From: Woeseiaceae bacterium
GTDB taxonomy: Bacteria > Pseudomonadota > Gammaproteobacteria > Steroidobacterales > Woeseiaceae
Assembly: GCA_028279985.1 (NCBI GenBank)
Contig: JANQMR010000023.1
Coordinates: forward strand, 62,001-126,000
Direction: 5' to 3'
Length of the DNA stretch: 64,000 nt
Positions 19,001 to 29,367 of this stretch are shown piece by piece. A program made the position numbers and the translations under genes. Every line of letters starts with the position of its first letter. Within the stretch, counting starts at the first letter, position 1. A model generated the notes under the pieces. The model was given only the letters and a program-made list of their open reading frames with translations, made no database searches and was not told the origin of the DNA.

Positions 19001-20370
19001 TGGAGTGGGTGGCGCTGCTGTTGTTCCTGACGGTCATCGTCTTCTTGCTGGCCGGCTTCCCGGTGGCATTCACGCTCGGCGGGACGGCCCTGCTGTTTGC
19101 GGCCGGCGGCGTCGTCACCGGCAGCTTCAACGAGGCCCTGCTGTCCGGCCTGCCGAATCGGGTGTTCGGCATCATGACCAACGAGACCCTGGTTGCGGTC
19201 CCGCTGTTCGTGTTCATGGGCGTCACTCTCGAGCGGGCGAGAATTGCCGAGGAGTTGCTGGACACATTGAGCCGGCTGTTCGGCAGCCTGCGCGGCGGGC
19301 TCGGCATCTCGGTGACGATCGTCGGCATGCTGCTTGCGGCCAGCACCGGCATCGTCGGCGCCACGGTCGTGACGATGGGGCTATTGTCGCTGCCGACGAT
19401 GCTGAAGCGCGGCTACTCGCCCGACATCGCCACCGGCACGATCTGCGCCTCGGGCACACTGGGGCAGATCATCCCGCCGTCGATCATCCTGGTCATGCTG
19501 GGCGACGTGATGACCTCGGCCTACCAGCAGGCCCAGCTCGCGACGGGAATTTTTTCGCCGAAGACCGTGTCGGTGGGCGACCTGTTCGCCGGCGCGTTGA
19601 TACCGGGACTGATGCTGGTCGCGCTGTACGTCGCCTATCTGGTCGTGATGGCGGTCGTCAAACCCTCGGCCATGCCGGCGCAAGCATCGGACGGCGACAA
19701 GGTATCGGCATGGCAAGTGCTGAGAGCGCTGCTGCCGCCTTTGTTGCTGATCTTTGCCGTGCTGGGTTCGATCCTTGCCGGGCTTGCGACGCCGACCGAA
19801 GCGGCGGGGGTCGGGGGTATGGGCGCGTTGACGCTGGCTTTGCTCAAAAGGCAGCTCGACGCGGGGCGGCTGCGGGAGATCATGCGCACGACTCTCAAGA
19901 TCTCCAGCATGGTATTCATGATCCTGATCGGCGCTTCGGTGTTCTCGCTGGTCTTTCGGGGTTACGGCGGCGACGACGCGGTGCATGCCGTGCTCGGTGA
20001 AATACCGGGCGGGGTGTTCGGCGCGATGATCGTCGTGATGCTGGTCATGTTCCTGCTGGGTTTCGTGCTGGATTTCATCGAGATCACGTTTGTCGTGGTG
20101 CCGATCGTCGGGCCGGTGTTGCTGGCGATGGGACTGGATCCGGTCTGGCTGGGCATCATGATTGCTATCAACCTGCAGACCTCGTTTTTGACGCCGCCTT
20201 TCGGTTTTGCCCTGTTCTATTTACGCGGCGTGGCGCCGGAAGGGGTGACGACACGGCAGATTTATCGCGGCGTGATTCCGTTCGTGGGTATCCAGCTTTT
20301 TGCGCTGTTGTTGCTGGCGGTGTTTCCGGGGCTGGTTACCTGGTTGCCGGGTGTGATCTACGGTGGTTAG
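19000..20370 (+). CDS. dctM: TRAP transporter large permease DctM
   Basis: The 456-residue protein has the hydrophobic pattern of the TRAP large subunit (about 11-12 helices) with the conserved ASTGIVGATVVTMG and SGTLGQIIPPSIILVM segments and the late loop LGFVLDFIEITFVVVPI. It is coupled to dctQ. The stop overlaps the convergent S9 fragment by four bases. The receptor gene dctP lies further on in the opposite direction. Confidence 0.94.
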   Translation: MEWVALLLFLTVIVFLLAGFPVAFTLGGTALLFAAGGVVTGSFNEALLSGLPNRVFGIMTNETLVAVPLFVFMGVTLERARIAEELLDTLSRLFGSLRGGLGISVTIVGMLLAASTGIVGATVVTMGLLSLPTMLKRGYSPDIATGTICASGTLGQIIPPSIILVMLGDVMTSAYQQAQLATGIFSPKTVSVGDLFAGALIPGLMLVALYVAYLVVMAVVKPSAMPAQASDGDKVSAWQVLRALLPPLLLIFAVLGSILAGLATPTEAAGVGGMGALTLALLKRQLDAGRLREIMRTTLKISSMVFMILIGASVFSLVFRGYGGDDAVHAVLGEIPGGVFGAMIVVMLVMFLLGFVLDFIEITFVVVPIVGPVLLAMGLDPVWLGIMIAINLQTSFLTPPFGFALFYLRGVAPEGVTTRQIYRGVIPFVGIQLFALLLLAVFPGLVTWLPGVIYGG

Positions 20371-21131
20371 TTCTCGTCGAGCGCCGCCAGGCGGGCGGCA
20401 TGATCGAGCTCGTAGGGTGGCGGTTCGCCGCCTGGACCTTTGAGATAGTGATCCATCCAGCGCTTCAGTCGGAGCGTGTAGTCGTATTGCGCGGCGGTAT
20501 TGCGGTTGCCGTGGCCTTCTCCGGGGTAGAACACCAGGCGTACCGGGGTGTCGGTGCGTAGTTTCACCGAGCGGTACATTTCCAGCGATTGACCGGGATG
20601 GACGCGTGGGTCTTTGTCGCCGTGCAGAAGCAACAGCGGCGTTCGGGTCTTGCCGGCGTGATAAACCGGGCTGCGTTGCAACATCCACAGCCAGTCGTCC
20701 CAGGGCCAGACACGGGAATGGACGTGATACATCTCCCACGGGATGTCGCCGGTACCGAATTTCGAAACCTGGTTGGAGATACCGACGAACGCCACCGCGG
20801 CCGCGAACTCCTCCGTCTGGGCACTCGCGGCCCACATCGATGCATAACCGCCGTAAGAGCCACCGGTGATGCCTACGCGGTCGGCGTCGACCAGGCCGGT
20901 GTCGACCAGGTGCCGTTTGGCGTCGACGAGATCGTTGAACTCCTCGTCGGCGTAGTCGTTCTGACCTAGCTTCGAGAACTCGACGCCGCGACCGGTGCTG
21001 CCCCGGTAGTTCGGGAAGACGACGGCGTAACCTTCGGCGGCCAGGGTCTGCGCCGGCGTCGAATCTCGATACGGCTCCAATGCCCGCGCGGTGCGATACG
21101 GTTCAGGCACGTCCGGATCGACTAGGACCTG
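20367..21131 (-). pseudogene. 3' fragment of an S9 family (prolyl oligopeptidase type) peptidase
   Basis: Only the catalytic alpha/beta-hydrolase part remains, about 250 codons of a family usually 600-700 residues long. The serine nucleophile lies in GGSYGGYAS, the acid in LLLHGDKDPRVH and the histidine in GEGHGNR. The N-terminal beta-propeller and the oxyanion-loop HGGP are missing. The frame runs from the left end of a family A element, whose sequence provides an in-frame TAA just upstream (minus strand), down to a stop overlapping dctM. A GTG at 21110 could start a 247-residue protein, but a fold without its first strands is unlikely to be active. Confidence 0.75.
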
Positions 21132-21292
21132 TTAACACGACGCCAGTGATGCCTGTTGAGTCCCAAACCGCACCAATCAAGACGTGAGGAGCGTAAGTTC
21201 GGCAACACCAGATAGGCGACGAGCAACGCCGGGTGGCGCGGTTTGGGGCGCAGCCCGGAGGACCGGTGCTGGCGTCGTGTCGACAGGCCCTA
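21123..21292. mobile_element. 170-bp element with 24-bp inverted ends (interspersed family A)
   Basis: The left end TAGGACCTGTTAACACGACG and the reverse complement of the right end (21269-21292) agree at 21 of 24 bases. Inner segments CCCAAACCGCACC and GGCGCGGTTTGGGG extend the hairpin. It encodes nothing. The left arm is repeated at 1341-1392. The layout resembles a MITE or palindromic repeat. It abuts the truncated S9 gene on one side and provides the TAG stop of dctP on the other. Confidence 0.7.
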
Positions 21293-22390
21293 AGACCGCG
21301 TTTGCAAGAACGCCTGCTCCGAGATTCGCTGGTTGTCCGCCGATTTGTCGAGATAAGCCCGGTAGGAGGCATGGATTTTTGCCGCCGCCGGGTCCGCGGC
21401 CACGAGTTCGGCGATGATCTCCTCGGTGATCGACTTCAGGTAATCGATCACGTCGGGTGGAAACGCGCGGACTTCGACTTCAGGATCGTCGAGCAATTGC
21501 CTGAGCGCGTTGCTGTTGCCGTTGACGTATTCGGCCGCCATATCGGTCGTGATTGCCTGGCAGGCAATTTCGACGATGGCCTTTAGATCGGCCGGCAGCG
21601 AGTCCCAGGCTTCTCGGTTGACGATACACTCCAGCGCCGGCCCCGGTTCCTGCCAGCCCGGATAATAATAGTACTTCGCCGCCTGGTGCAGGCCGAAAGA
21701 CACGTCGTTGTACGGGCCGACCCATTCGGTGGCGTCGATCGCGCCGGTCTGCAGCGAGGTGAAAATCTCGGAGCCCGGCAGGGTGACCGGCGTGCCGCCG
21801 GCGCGGCGCAGCACCTCGCCGCCCAGCCCCGGTATGCGCATCTTCAGGCCCTCGAGGTCGGCGACCGAGTTGATCTCCTTGTTGAACCAGCCGCCCATCT
21901 GCACGCCGGTATTGCCGCACATGAACGGCACGAGATCGAACGGCTCGTAGAGCTCCCGCCAGAGTTCCAGGCCGCCTCCGTAGTAGATCCAGCCGTTCAT
22001 CTCGAGCTGGGTCATGCCGAAAGGAATCGACGTGAAAAACTGCGCGGCGTCGACCTTGCCCTTGTGATAGTAGGAGGCGCCGTGGCCCATCTCGACCGTG
22101 CCGCGGCTGACCGCGTCGAAGACCTCGAAGGGCGGCACCAGCTCACCGCCGGCGTAAACCTTGATCTTGAGGCGCCCAGCCGAAGCTCGGTCGATGTACT
22201 CCGCCAGATTGTCCACCGCAATACCCAGGCCCGGAAACTTCGGCGGCCAGGACGTGACAACCGACCATTCGAAGGTCTGGTTGGTCACGGCGGCACCGGC
22301 CGGCGCGCCGGTGTCTTGTCTGGCGCAGGCCGTAACGCCGGCTGCGGCGGCAAGACCGCCAACGAATTGTCTTCTTTTCATACGCTTCAT
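21290..22390 (-). CDS. dctP: TRAP transporter substrate-binding protein (TakP-like), lipoprotein
   Basis: The 366-residue periplasmic receptor contains the family segments WPPKFPGLG, KVYAGGELVPPFEVFDAV, GGWFNKEINSVADLEGLKMR, LPGSEIFTSLQTGAIDATEW and YYYYPGWQEPG, closest by eye to 2-oxo-acid binding TakP proteins. The N-terminus (KRRQFVGGLAAAAGVTAC) has a twin arginine and a lipobox VTAC, so Tat export and lipidation are likely. ATGs at 22390 and 22381 are both possible. It is inverted relative to dctQM. Its stop codon is the outer TAG of the family A element. Confidence 0.9.
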   Translation of the reverse strand: MKRMKRRQFVGGLAAAAGVTACARQDTGAPAGAAVTNQTFEWSVVTSWPPKFPGLGIAVDNLAEYIDRASAGRLKIKVYAGGELVPPFEVFDAVSRGTVEMGHGASYYHKGKVDAAQFFTSIPFGMTQLEMNGWIYYGGGLELWRELYEPFDLVPFMCGNTGVQMGGWFNKEINSVADLEGLKMRIPGLGGEVLRRAGGTPVTLPGSEIFTSLQTGAIDATEWVGPYNDVSFGLHQAAKYYYYPGWQEPGPALECIVNREAWDSLPADLKAIVEIACQAITTDMAAEYVNGNSNALRQLLDDPEVEVRAFPPDVIDYLKSITEEIIAELVAADPAAAKIHASYRAYLDKSADNQRISEQAFLQTRS

Positions 22391-22526
22391 CTTTACTCGA
22401 CTTTCACACCCAGCCATTGGCTCCAACGTCCCGAACACAGTGTCCGCTGCAAAACGGATTGTTCTGCCTAAATCTGTTCCCTAGTTTGCCACGCCTTCGA
22501 TTGAGTATTCTGATTCGGCTCTGTTC

Positions 22527-22550
22527 GTATACTTTGATACAATTGTATAC
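22527..22550. promoter_or_regulatory. Operator/promoter of the VapBC-like pair
   Basis: GTATAC occurs at 22527 and 22545 and encloses the 12-bp palindrome ATACAATTGTAT (22537-22548). The antitoxin ATG follows at 22551 with no Shine-Dalgarno. A ribbon-helix-helix antitoxin could bind here for autoregulation. Confidence 0.6.
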
Positions 22551-22787
22551 ATGAAAGATATCGTGCACGCTAGACTCGACAAACAGACACGGGAAATCAT
22601 GCGCCGCCTGCAGCGTCGCCACGGCTGGAGTGATTCGGAACTCGTACGATATGGAATACGCGCGCTCGGCGAAATGGAATTGCCAACTGGTGAACGCGGA
22701 CAGCGAATCATCGGCCTCGGCGAGTTCGCCTCGGGAATCGACGATCTCGGCAGCAACAAGGAACACCTGGACGGCTTTGGCCGATGA
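22551..22787 (+). CDS. Ribbon-helix-helix antitoxin (VapB-like)
   Basis: This 78-residue protein has the beta strand KDIVHARLDKQTREIMRRL and helix SDSELVRYGIRALGEM expected for an Arc/ParD-like DNA-binding domain, followed by a flexible tail that could cover the toxin. Its stop overlaps the toxin start (ATGA). It is paired with a PIN-domain ribonuclease, so an antitoxin role is likely. Exact VapB subtype was not resolved. Confidence 0.78.
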   Translation: MKDIVHARLDKQTREIMRRLQRRHGWSDSELVRYGIRALGEMELPTGERGQRIIGLGEFASGIDDLGSNKEHLDGFGR

Positions 22788-23197
22788 GGACGACGCTACT
22801 CGATACCAGTGTAATCGTCGCTTTGTTGGATAGAGATGAACGGTATCACGGGCAATGTGTCGAGGCAGTATCGGACGTCGTTGGACCTCTCGCTACCTGT
22901 GAGGCCGTGATCGCCGAAGCTTGTTATTTGCTGCGCCGCATTCGCGGAGCAACCGAGGCAGTCATAAGAAACGTTGCCGGAGGTGTTTTCCAGACGCCGG
23001 TCCGGCTCGCCGACCAGGCGGCTACGGTCGAAAAACTGATAAAGAAGTATCGCGATGTGCCGATGGACCTCGCCGACGCCTGCCTGGTCGATCTGGCGGA
23101 CCGGATGAACAGCGGTCAAATACTCACGCTGGACGGCGATTTCAACGTGTATCGATGGCGCACCCGGCGCAAATTCCGATTGCTGATCGATCTGTAG
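22784..23197 (+). CDS. PIN domain ribonuclease toxin (VapC-like)
   Basis: The 137-residue protein has the acidic PIN residues in order: Asp in LLDTSVIVALLD at the start, Glu in CEAVIAEACY near residue 45, Asp in MDLADACLVDLA near 100 and Asp in LTLDGDFN near 122. PIN toxins cleave specific RNAs, often tRNA. It is translationally coupled to the antitoxin. All catalytic residues seem present, so the module could be active. Confidence 0.85.
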   Translation: MRTTLLDTSVIVALLDRDERYHGQCVEAVSDVVGPLATCEAVIAEACYLLRRIRGATEAVIRNVAGGVFQTPVRLADQAATVEKLIKKYRDVPMDLADACLVDLADRMNSGQILTLDGDFNVYRWRTRRKFRLLIDL

Positions 23198-23724
23198 CGA
23201 CAAGGGTACCCCGGGGACCCTGCGAAATAGCAAGCCCCTGGTATCGCCGGAAGCCATCGTTGCCGCATTTTTGTTACCAACTTATTTGCACCGTCATTTG
23301 ACCAAGAGCAGAAGGGCCCCGACCGGGACCCTTCGACTTACCGTGAGATATTCACGCACGGCCCGCCTTCCACCATGTTGAAAGTCGCCATTCGCGTCTT
23401 CAAACCCCCGATCATTCCACAGTTTTTGGGCGTCTTCCTTGGACAGCGGTTGCGAAAACGTAGGTATATGCAATTCGTGCCGGTGAAGGCTCGCATACAG
23501 GACATAAGCTATCCCAGTTTTTCGCGTTCGGTCCGGCCGAAGGGCTGGCGTGCCGATCGTCTTCCCTGACGAGTCCTCGGCGGTACCGACCCTCGCGGCC
23601 AACACAACCCCCCGGCCGGTACCGTAAGCTTCCCACCGGACGGTCCCCACGGTAGGGTCGCGTTACCGGCCTCAGCGGCCAGAAACGGCGCTTCGGGCCG
23701 GAATCCGGCAACAAGGAGCAAATA
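23198..23724. other. Long spacer without a clear gene, before dtd
   Basis: This 527-bp stretch has no recognised gene. A minus-strand frame at 23294-23650 (118 codons) has no family motif I know and runs through GC-rich low-information sequence. A hairpin GAAGGGccccgaccgggaCCCTTC lies at 23311-23334. The spacer may hold decayed sequence next to the toxin-antitoxin pair and the dtd promoter. Confidence 0.5.
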
Positions 23725-24162
23725 TTGATCGGCTTGTTACAGCGGGTCGGCGAGGCGAGCGTCACCGTCGAGGAAGAACGGATAGGCCGGATCGGCTACG
23801 GGCTACTGGTGCTCGTGGGCGTGCAGCGGGACGATGCCGAGCGCGACGCGGCGCGTCTGGCCGAGCGTATCCTGGGTTACCGGGTGTTTCCGGACGCCGC
23901 CGGCCGCATGAACCGGAGTCTCGTGGACGAGCGCGGCGGCCTGCTGCTGGTGCCGCAGTTCACGCTGGCCGCCGACACCAGGAAGGGGACCCGCGCGAGC
24001 TTCACCCGGGCTGCTGAGCCCGAGACCGGCGAACGATTGTTCGATCTGCTCGTCCAATACTGTCGTGACGGCCTCGAAACCGTTGGAACCGGCCGTTTCG
24101 GAGCCGACATGCAGGTAGCGTTGGTCAACGACGGGCCGGTCACCTTCTGGCTCGAGAGCTGA
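23725..24162 (+). CDS. dtd: D-aminoacyl-tRNA deacylase
   Basis: Dtd frees D-amino acids from mischarged tRNA. The 145-residue protein has the family motifs VPQFTLAADTRKG (normally SQFTL) and the cross-subunit motif NDGPVTF with the catalytic Thr and Gly-Pro pair. Translation starts at TTG 23725, supported by AAGGAG at 23713-23718 six bases upstream. The N-terminus MIGLLQRVGEASV is conserved. Confidence 0.94.
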   Translation: MIGLLQRVGEASVTVEEERIGRIGYGLLVLVGVQRDDAERDAARLAERILGYRVFPDAAGRMNRSLVDERGGLLLVPQFTLAADTRKGTRASFTRAAEPETGERLFDLLVQYCRDGLETVGTGRFGADMQVALVNDGPVTFWLES

Positions 24163-24246
24163 GCCCGGCGCTGTGACGCCCGTACGGTTTTATTGCGCGA
24201 CCGGCGGTATCATGAACATAATGCGTGCCCGGTACGTCCGGGCGTC

Positions 24247-24290
24247 TGGTACGAATACAGTGGTACGAATACTACTGGTACGAATACTAA
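24247..24290. repeat. Three-unit 14-15 bp repeat before tatA
   Basis: TGGTACGAATAC starts at 24247, 24261 and 24276, with short variable ends between. It lies in the tatA leader, in an open frame upstream of the chosen start. Confidence 0.8.
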
Positions 24291-24318
24291 GGGGGCGAAC
24301 CGCCCCGGGAGCGTTGAG

Positions 24319-24555
24319 ATGTTCTCCAACATCGGCCCGGTACAGTTACTGATCGTGCTCGTCATCGTGCTCGCCATTTTCGGCACCAAGCGGCTGCGTA
24401 CCCTGGGCTCGGATCTGGGCAGCGCCGTGAAGGGATTCCGGTCGGCGATGAACGAAGCGGAACAGCAGACCGAGCAGTTGGGCGACGCGTCGAAAAAAGA
24501 CGCCGATTTCGACACCACGCCGGCTGAAGAGACGCACAAAGACAATAAGGCCTGA
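24319..24555 (+). CDS. tatA: Sec-independent protein translocase subunit TatA
   Basis: The 78-residue protein has the short TatA membrane helix ([15 protein letters not shown]), the conserved FG followed by [19 protein letters not shown] as the amphipathic helix, and a charged tail. TatA forms the translocation pore for folded proteins. The ATG at 24319 was chosen because the helix begins six residues in; the frame stays open further up through a repeat. It starts the tatABC operon, which can serve the twin-arginine receptor DctP. Confidence 0.94.
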   Translation: MFSNIGPVQLLIVLVIVLAIFGTKRLRTLGSDLGSAVKGFRSAMNEAEQQTEQLGDASKKDADFDTTPAEETHKDNKA

Positions 24556-24568
24556 TGCGGGCCAGGGC

Positions 24569-25078
24569 ATGTCCAGCGTCGGTTTTTCCGAACTCCTGAT
24601 CCTGTTCGTCATCGGGCTCATCGTGCTGGGCCCGGAAAGACTGCCGCGCGTCGCGAGCCAGATCGGCAACTGGATCGGACAGGCGCGACGCATGACGAGC
24701 GCGCTAAAACGCCAGCTCGAAGACGAGATCAATCTCGACCCCGATGTCAGTATCCGGCCGCCGGCACTGGGCATCCCCCGCGACGACGACACCTACTCGC
24801 CGCTACACGATGAACCCGGGAAAACCCGTGCCGACGAATCCGGGAAAACCCTTGCCGATGAACCCGGGAAAACCCTTGCCGCTGGCAGCGTCGACGTGAA
24901 AAAACCGGCGCCGGACACAGGCACGGCCGAAACGCCGGAAGAATCGACGCCGGCCGCCGGCAAAGCAGATACTGAATCCGCCACGGCCGCCGAATCCGTG
25001 AACCGCCCCGCAAGCGGTCCGGCGAACGAGCGCGAAAACGACCTAGAAAAAAACGCCAATGGACAACGCAACGGCTGA
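24569..25078 (+). CDS. tatB: Sec-independent protein translocase subunit TatB
   Basis: TatB receives twin-arginine signal peptides together with TatC. The N-terminus GFSELLILFVIGLIVLGPERLP is the family signature, followed by an amphipathic helix IGNWIGQARRMTSALKRQLEDE. The rest is a disordered charged tail containing three 8-residue repeats (24809-24880). At 169 residues the tail is longer than average. Its end overlaps tatC by 20 bases. Confidence 0.93.
   Translation: MSSVGFSELLILFVIGLIVLGPERLPRVASQIGNWIGQARRMTSALKRQLEDEINLDPDVSIRPPALGIPRDDDTYSPLHDEPGKTRADESGKTLADEPGKTLAAGSVDVKKPAPDTGTAETPEESTPAAGKADTESATAAESVNRPASGPANERENDLEKNANGQRNG
24809..24880 (+). repeat. Three 24-bp repeats inside tatB
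   Basis: Three successive 24-bp units encode DEPGKTRA, DESGKTLA and DEPGKTLA. The units are nearly identical in DNA, so the duplication is recent compared with other repeats in the window. Confidence 0.9.
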
Positions 25079-25841
25079 GGAAAAGGAAGAACTCGCCGAA
25101 GGTACGCTGCTGTCGCACCTGGTCGAGCTGCGCAGCCGGCTCCTGAAGAGTTTCGCCGCGGTCATGATCGTTTTCGTGCCGCTGATACCGTTTGCACAAA
25201 AGGTTTTCGAGTTCGCCTCCGGCCCCCTGCGCGACGCCTTGCCCGGCGGGCAACTGATCTCGACGCGACCGATCGACGTCGTGTTCGTGCCGTTCAAGCT
25301 CGCGTTTTTCGTCGCGATATTCATCGCAATGCCGGTGATCCTGTACCAGGCCTGGGCTTTTGTCGCACCGGGCCTGTATCGGCGCGAGAAACGCTTCGCG
25401 CTGCCGATGCTCCTGTCGAGCATCCTGCTGTTCTACGCGGGCGTGGCATTCGCCTATTACGTCGTGTTCCCGCTGATTTTCAGTTTCGTCGTTGGGCTCG
25501 CCGCAAGCTCCGATGCGATCAACGTACTACCCGACATCGCCGACTACCTGAGCCTGTTGATCACACTGGTGCTGGCTTTCGGACTGGCCTTCGAGGTACC
25601 GGTCGCAACGGTACTGATGGTCTGGACCGGATTGACCACGCCGCAGAAACTCGCCAAGGCACGGCCTTACGTGTTTCTGATGGCGTTCGTCATCGGCATG
25701 TTCCTGACACCGCCCGACATGATCAGCCAGACGCTCCTGGCCGTGCCCGTGTATCTCTTGTATGAGCTAGGCATCCTGATGGCGCGGCTGTTTTCGGGCC
25801 AGCGCGACAAGCGCAAGGACGAGGCCGTGGCCGCGGAATGA
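25059..25841 (+). CDS. tatC: Sec-independent protein translocase subunit TatC
   Basis: TatC is the six-helix membrane receptor for twin-arginine signals. The motif LVELRSRLLKSFAAV near the N-terminus, the first-loop segment FKLAFFVAIFIAMPVILYQAWAF (in two parts) and the FxxAFGLAFEVPV region FGLAFEVPVATVL with its buried Glu are all present. The 260-residue length fits. The start overlaps tatB. Confidence 0.96.
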   Translation: MDNATAEEKEELAEGTLLSHLVELRSRLLKSFAAVMIVFVPLIPFAQKVFEFASGPLRDALPGGQLISTRPIDVVFVPFKLAFFVAIFIAMPVILYQAWAFVAPGLYRREKRFALPMLLSSILLFYAGVAFAYYVVFPLIFSFVVGLAASSDAINVLPDIADYLSLLITLVLAFGLAFEVPVATVLMVWTGLTTPQKLAKARPYVFLMAFVIGMFLTPPDMISQTLLAVPVYLLYELGILMARLFSGQRDKRKDEAVAAE

Positions 25842-26160
25842 ATCCCGCCGGCGCCGGCCCAAGCAGCCGGCCCAGGAACGTTAATCGCATTCATTGCCGT
25901 AACTGCCTGACCGAGGCGACATAATCGGCAGTCACCGACCGTAGCGCAGGGTTGGTCCCTGAAGTGGAAACACGGGCCGGTTTTGGTGTACCTTGCGTCA
26001 CCAATCGATGACCGGGACACGGGTGCGGGGGCGCCGGTGATCCAGGGCGGCGCGGGGGGTGCCGCAAACGCATCGGGGCGCCGGCAGGCCGGCGCCGAAC
26101 AGAGAAAAAAAAGCGGCGCCGTACCCGTCGGCAGCCGCAGCCACAAGGAAAATCGTCCGT
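25842..26160. other. Spacer between tatC and the POT transporter gene
   Basis: The 319-bp stretch is GC-rich with several CCGGCGCC-type self-complementary words but no recognised gene or clear terminator. An in-frame ATG at 26059 would extend the transporter with a low-complexity leader; I consider that unlikely. Confidence 0.5.
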
Positions 26161-27687
26161 ATGACAGCGACGACGGCGCCGCAGGCGGCCGGATCAGAAG
26201 TTTTCGGCCACCCGCGCGGGTTGATGACCCTGTTCTTCACCGAACTGTGGGAGCGTTTCAGCTACTACGGCATGCGCGCCCTGTTGATCCTGTACATGAC
26301 GGACGCGGCGCGCGGCGGGCTCGGCATGGAAACCGAGATCTCGGGCGCCATTTACGGTCTCTACACTTTCGGTGTGTACGCGCTGGCACTGCCGGGCGGC
26401 TGGATCGCCGACCGCATCATCGGACAGCGGCAGGCGGTGTTCATCGGCGGCGTCATCATCGCGGCGGGCCACTTCACGCTGGCGGCGCCGATCATCGTAC
26501 CCGGCTCGGAGTACTGGTCCTTCTACCTGGGCCTGCTGCTGGTCGTCATCGGCACCGGTCTTTTGAAGCCGAACGTCAGCGCCATCGTCGGCGACCTGTA
26601 CGTGAACGATACGCCGCAGCGCCGCGACGCCGGCTTTTCGATCTTTTACATGGGTATCAACATCGGCGCGTTTCTGGGGCCGCTCATCTGCGGCTGGTTC
26701 GCGGAAAGGGTCGACTGGCACCTGGGCTTCAGCCTGGCCGGCATCGGCATGACGCTGGGCCTGATCCAGTACGCGCGGGGCACCAGATACCTCAACGGCG
26801 CCGGCGAGCTGACCGGAGAAGCGGCCGAGGCGGGCAAGCTTACCCAGGCGCGCAGGCAGCTCTTCGTCGGCCTCGCCGTGACCCTGGCGCTCACGGTCGG
26901 CATCTATGCCCTGGGCGCTTCGGGGGTCGTGAACCTGACGGTGGTGGGCTTCGCCAAGACGACCGGGGCGATCGTCGTCATCGTTGCGGCAATCTACTTC
27001 GCGGCGATCATCGCCTTCGGCTGCCACGACAAGGTGGAGCGGCAGCGTGTGTTCGTGATCTTCCTGCTGTTCCTTGGCGCGGCCATGTTCTGGTCGGGTT
27101 TCGAACAGGCGGGCACGTCGATGAACATCTACGCGCGGGACTTCACCGACCGCGTGTTTTTCGGCTGGGAGACGCCGACGAGCTGGCTGCAATCGGTGAA
27201 CCCCATTTTCATCATCCTGCTGGCGCCGGTCGTCGGCATGCTGTGGGTCAAGCTCGGCGCCAACAACCCTTCGATCCCGGTCAAGTTCGGCCTGGGGCTG
27301 GTACTGCTCGGGGTCGGCTTCCTGGTGCTGGCATGGGGCTCGCTCTACGTGCCGGCGAATGCGGCGGGCGATCCGGCCGTCGGTGTCGCGATGACCTGGC
27401 TGGTCGTGACCTATTTCTTCCACACGGTCGGCGAGCTGGCGCTGAGCCCGGTGGGCATGAGCAGCGTGACCAAGCTCGCGCCGCATCGACTGGTCGGCCA
27501 GATGATGGGTACCTGGTTCATGGGCGCGGCGCTGGGCAACCTGGTGGCCGGTCTCGTATCGAGCCGCATCGAGAGCCTGCCGCCCGAGCAACTGTTCTTC
27601 GTGGTTGCGAGCATCGTCGTGGGCGCGGGTTTGCTTTTCATGCTGTTCTCCCGCCTCATCAACCGCATGACCCACGGCGTCAAGTGA
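26161..27687 (+). CDS. POT family proton-dependent oligopeptide transporter
   Basis: POT/PTR2 transporters import di- and tripeptides with protons. The ExxERF-type motif FFTELWERFSYYGM is near residue 25; the second family block is GFSIFYMGINIGAFLGPLICG and a late block is FFHTVGELALSPVGMSSVTKL. About 14 helices in 508 residues fit the bacterial family. The ATG at 26161 is used because the ERF motif normally lies 20-30 residues in. Confidence 0.93.
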   Translation: MTATTAPQAAGSEVFGHPRGLMTLFFTELWERFSYYGMRALLILYMTDAARGGLGMETEISGAIYGLYTFGVYALALPGGWIADRIIGQRQAVFIGGVIIAAGHFTLAAPIIVPGSEYWSFYLGLLLVVIGTGLLKPNVSAIVGDLYVNDTPQRRDAGFSIFYMGINIGAFLGPLICGWFAERVDWHLGFSLAGIGMTLGLIQYARGTRYLNGAGELTGEAAEAGKLTQARRQLFVGLAVTLALTVGIYALGASGVVNLTVVGFAKTTGAIVVIVAAIYFAAIIAFGCHDKVERQRVFVIFLLFLGAAMFWSGFEQAGTSMNIYARDFTDRVFFGWETPTSWLQSVNPIFIILLAPVVGMLWVKLGANNPSIPVKFGLGLVLLGVGFLVLAWGSLYVPANAAGDPAVGVAMTWLVVTYFFHTVGELALSPVGMSSVTKLAPHRLVGQMMGTWFMGAALGNLVAGLVSSRIESLPPEQLFFVVASIVVGAGLLFMLFSRLINRMTHGVK

Positions 27688-27799
27688 TGTGACATGCCGC
27701 AAACAGCGATTCGGTAGCTGGGCGAGGCGGTAAACCGGGGTTTGAGCCCGGAACTTCAGAGCCGACTTGAGGAAAACCGGGGAAAACTGGGGAATAACG

Positions 27800-29341
<1,542 letters not shown>

Positions 29342-29367
29342 GGAATGCACCGTAGTGCCGTCCGGAC

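Noticed and set aside
24809..24880. CRISPR-like direct repeats
   Set aside because: The units are contiguous coding repeats with no spacers, and no cas genes are present.
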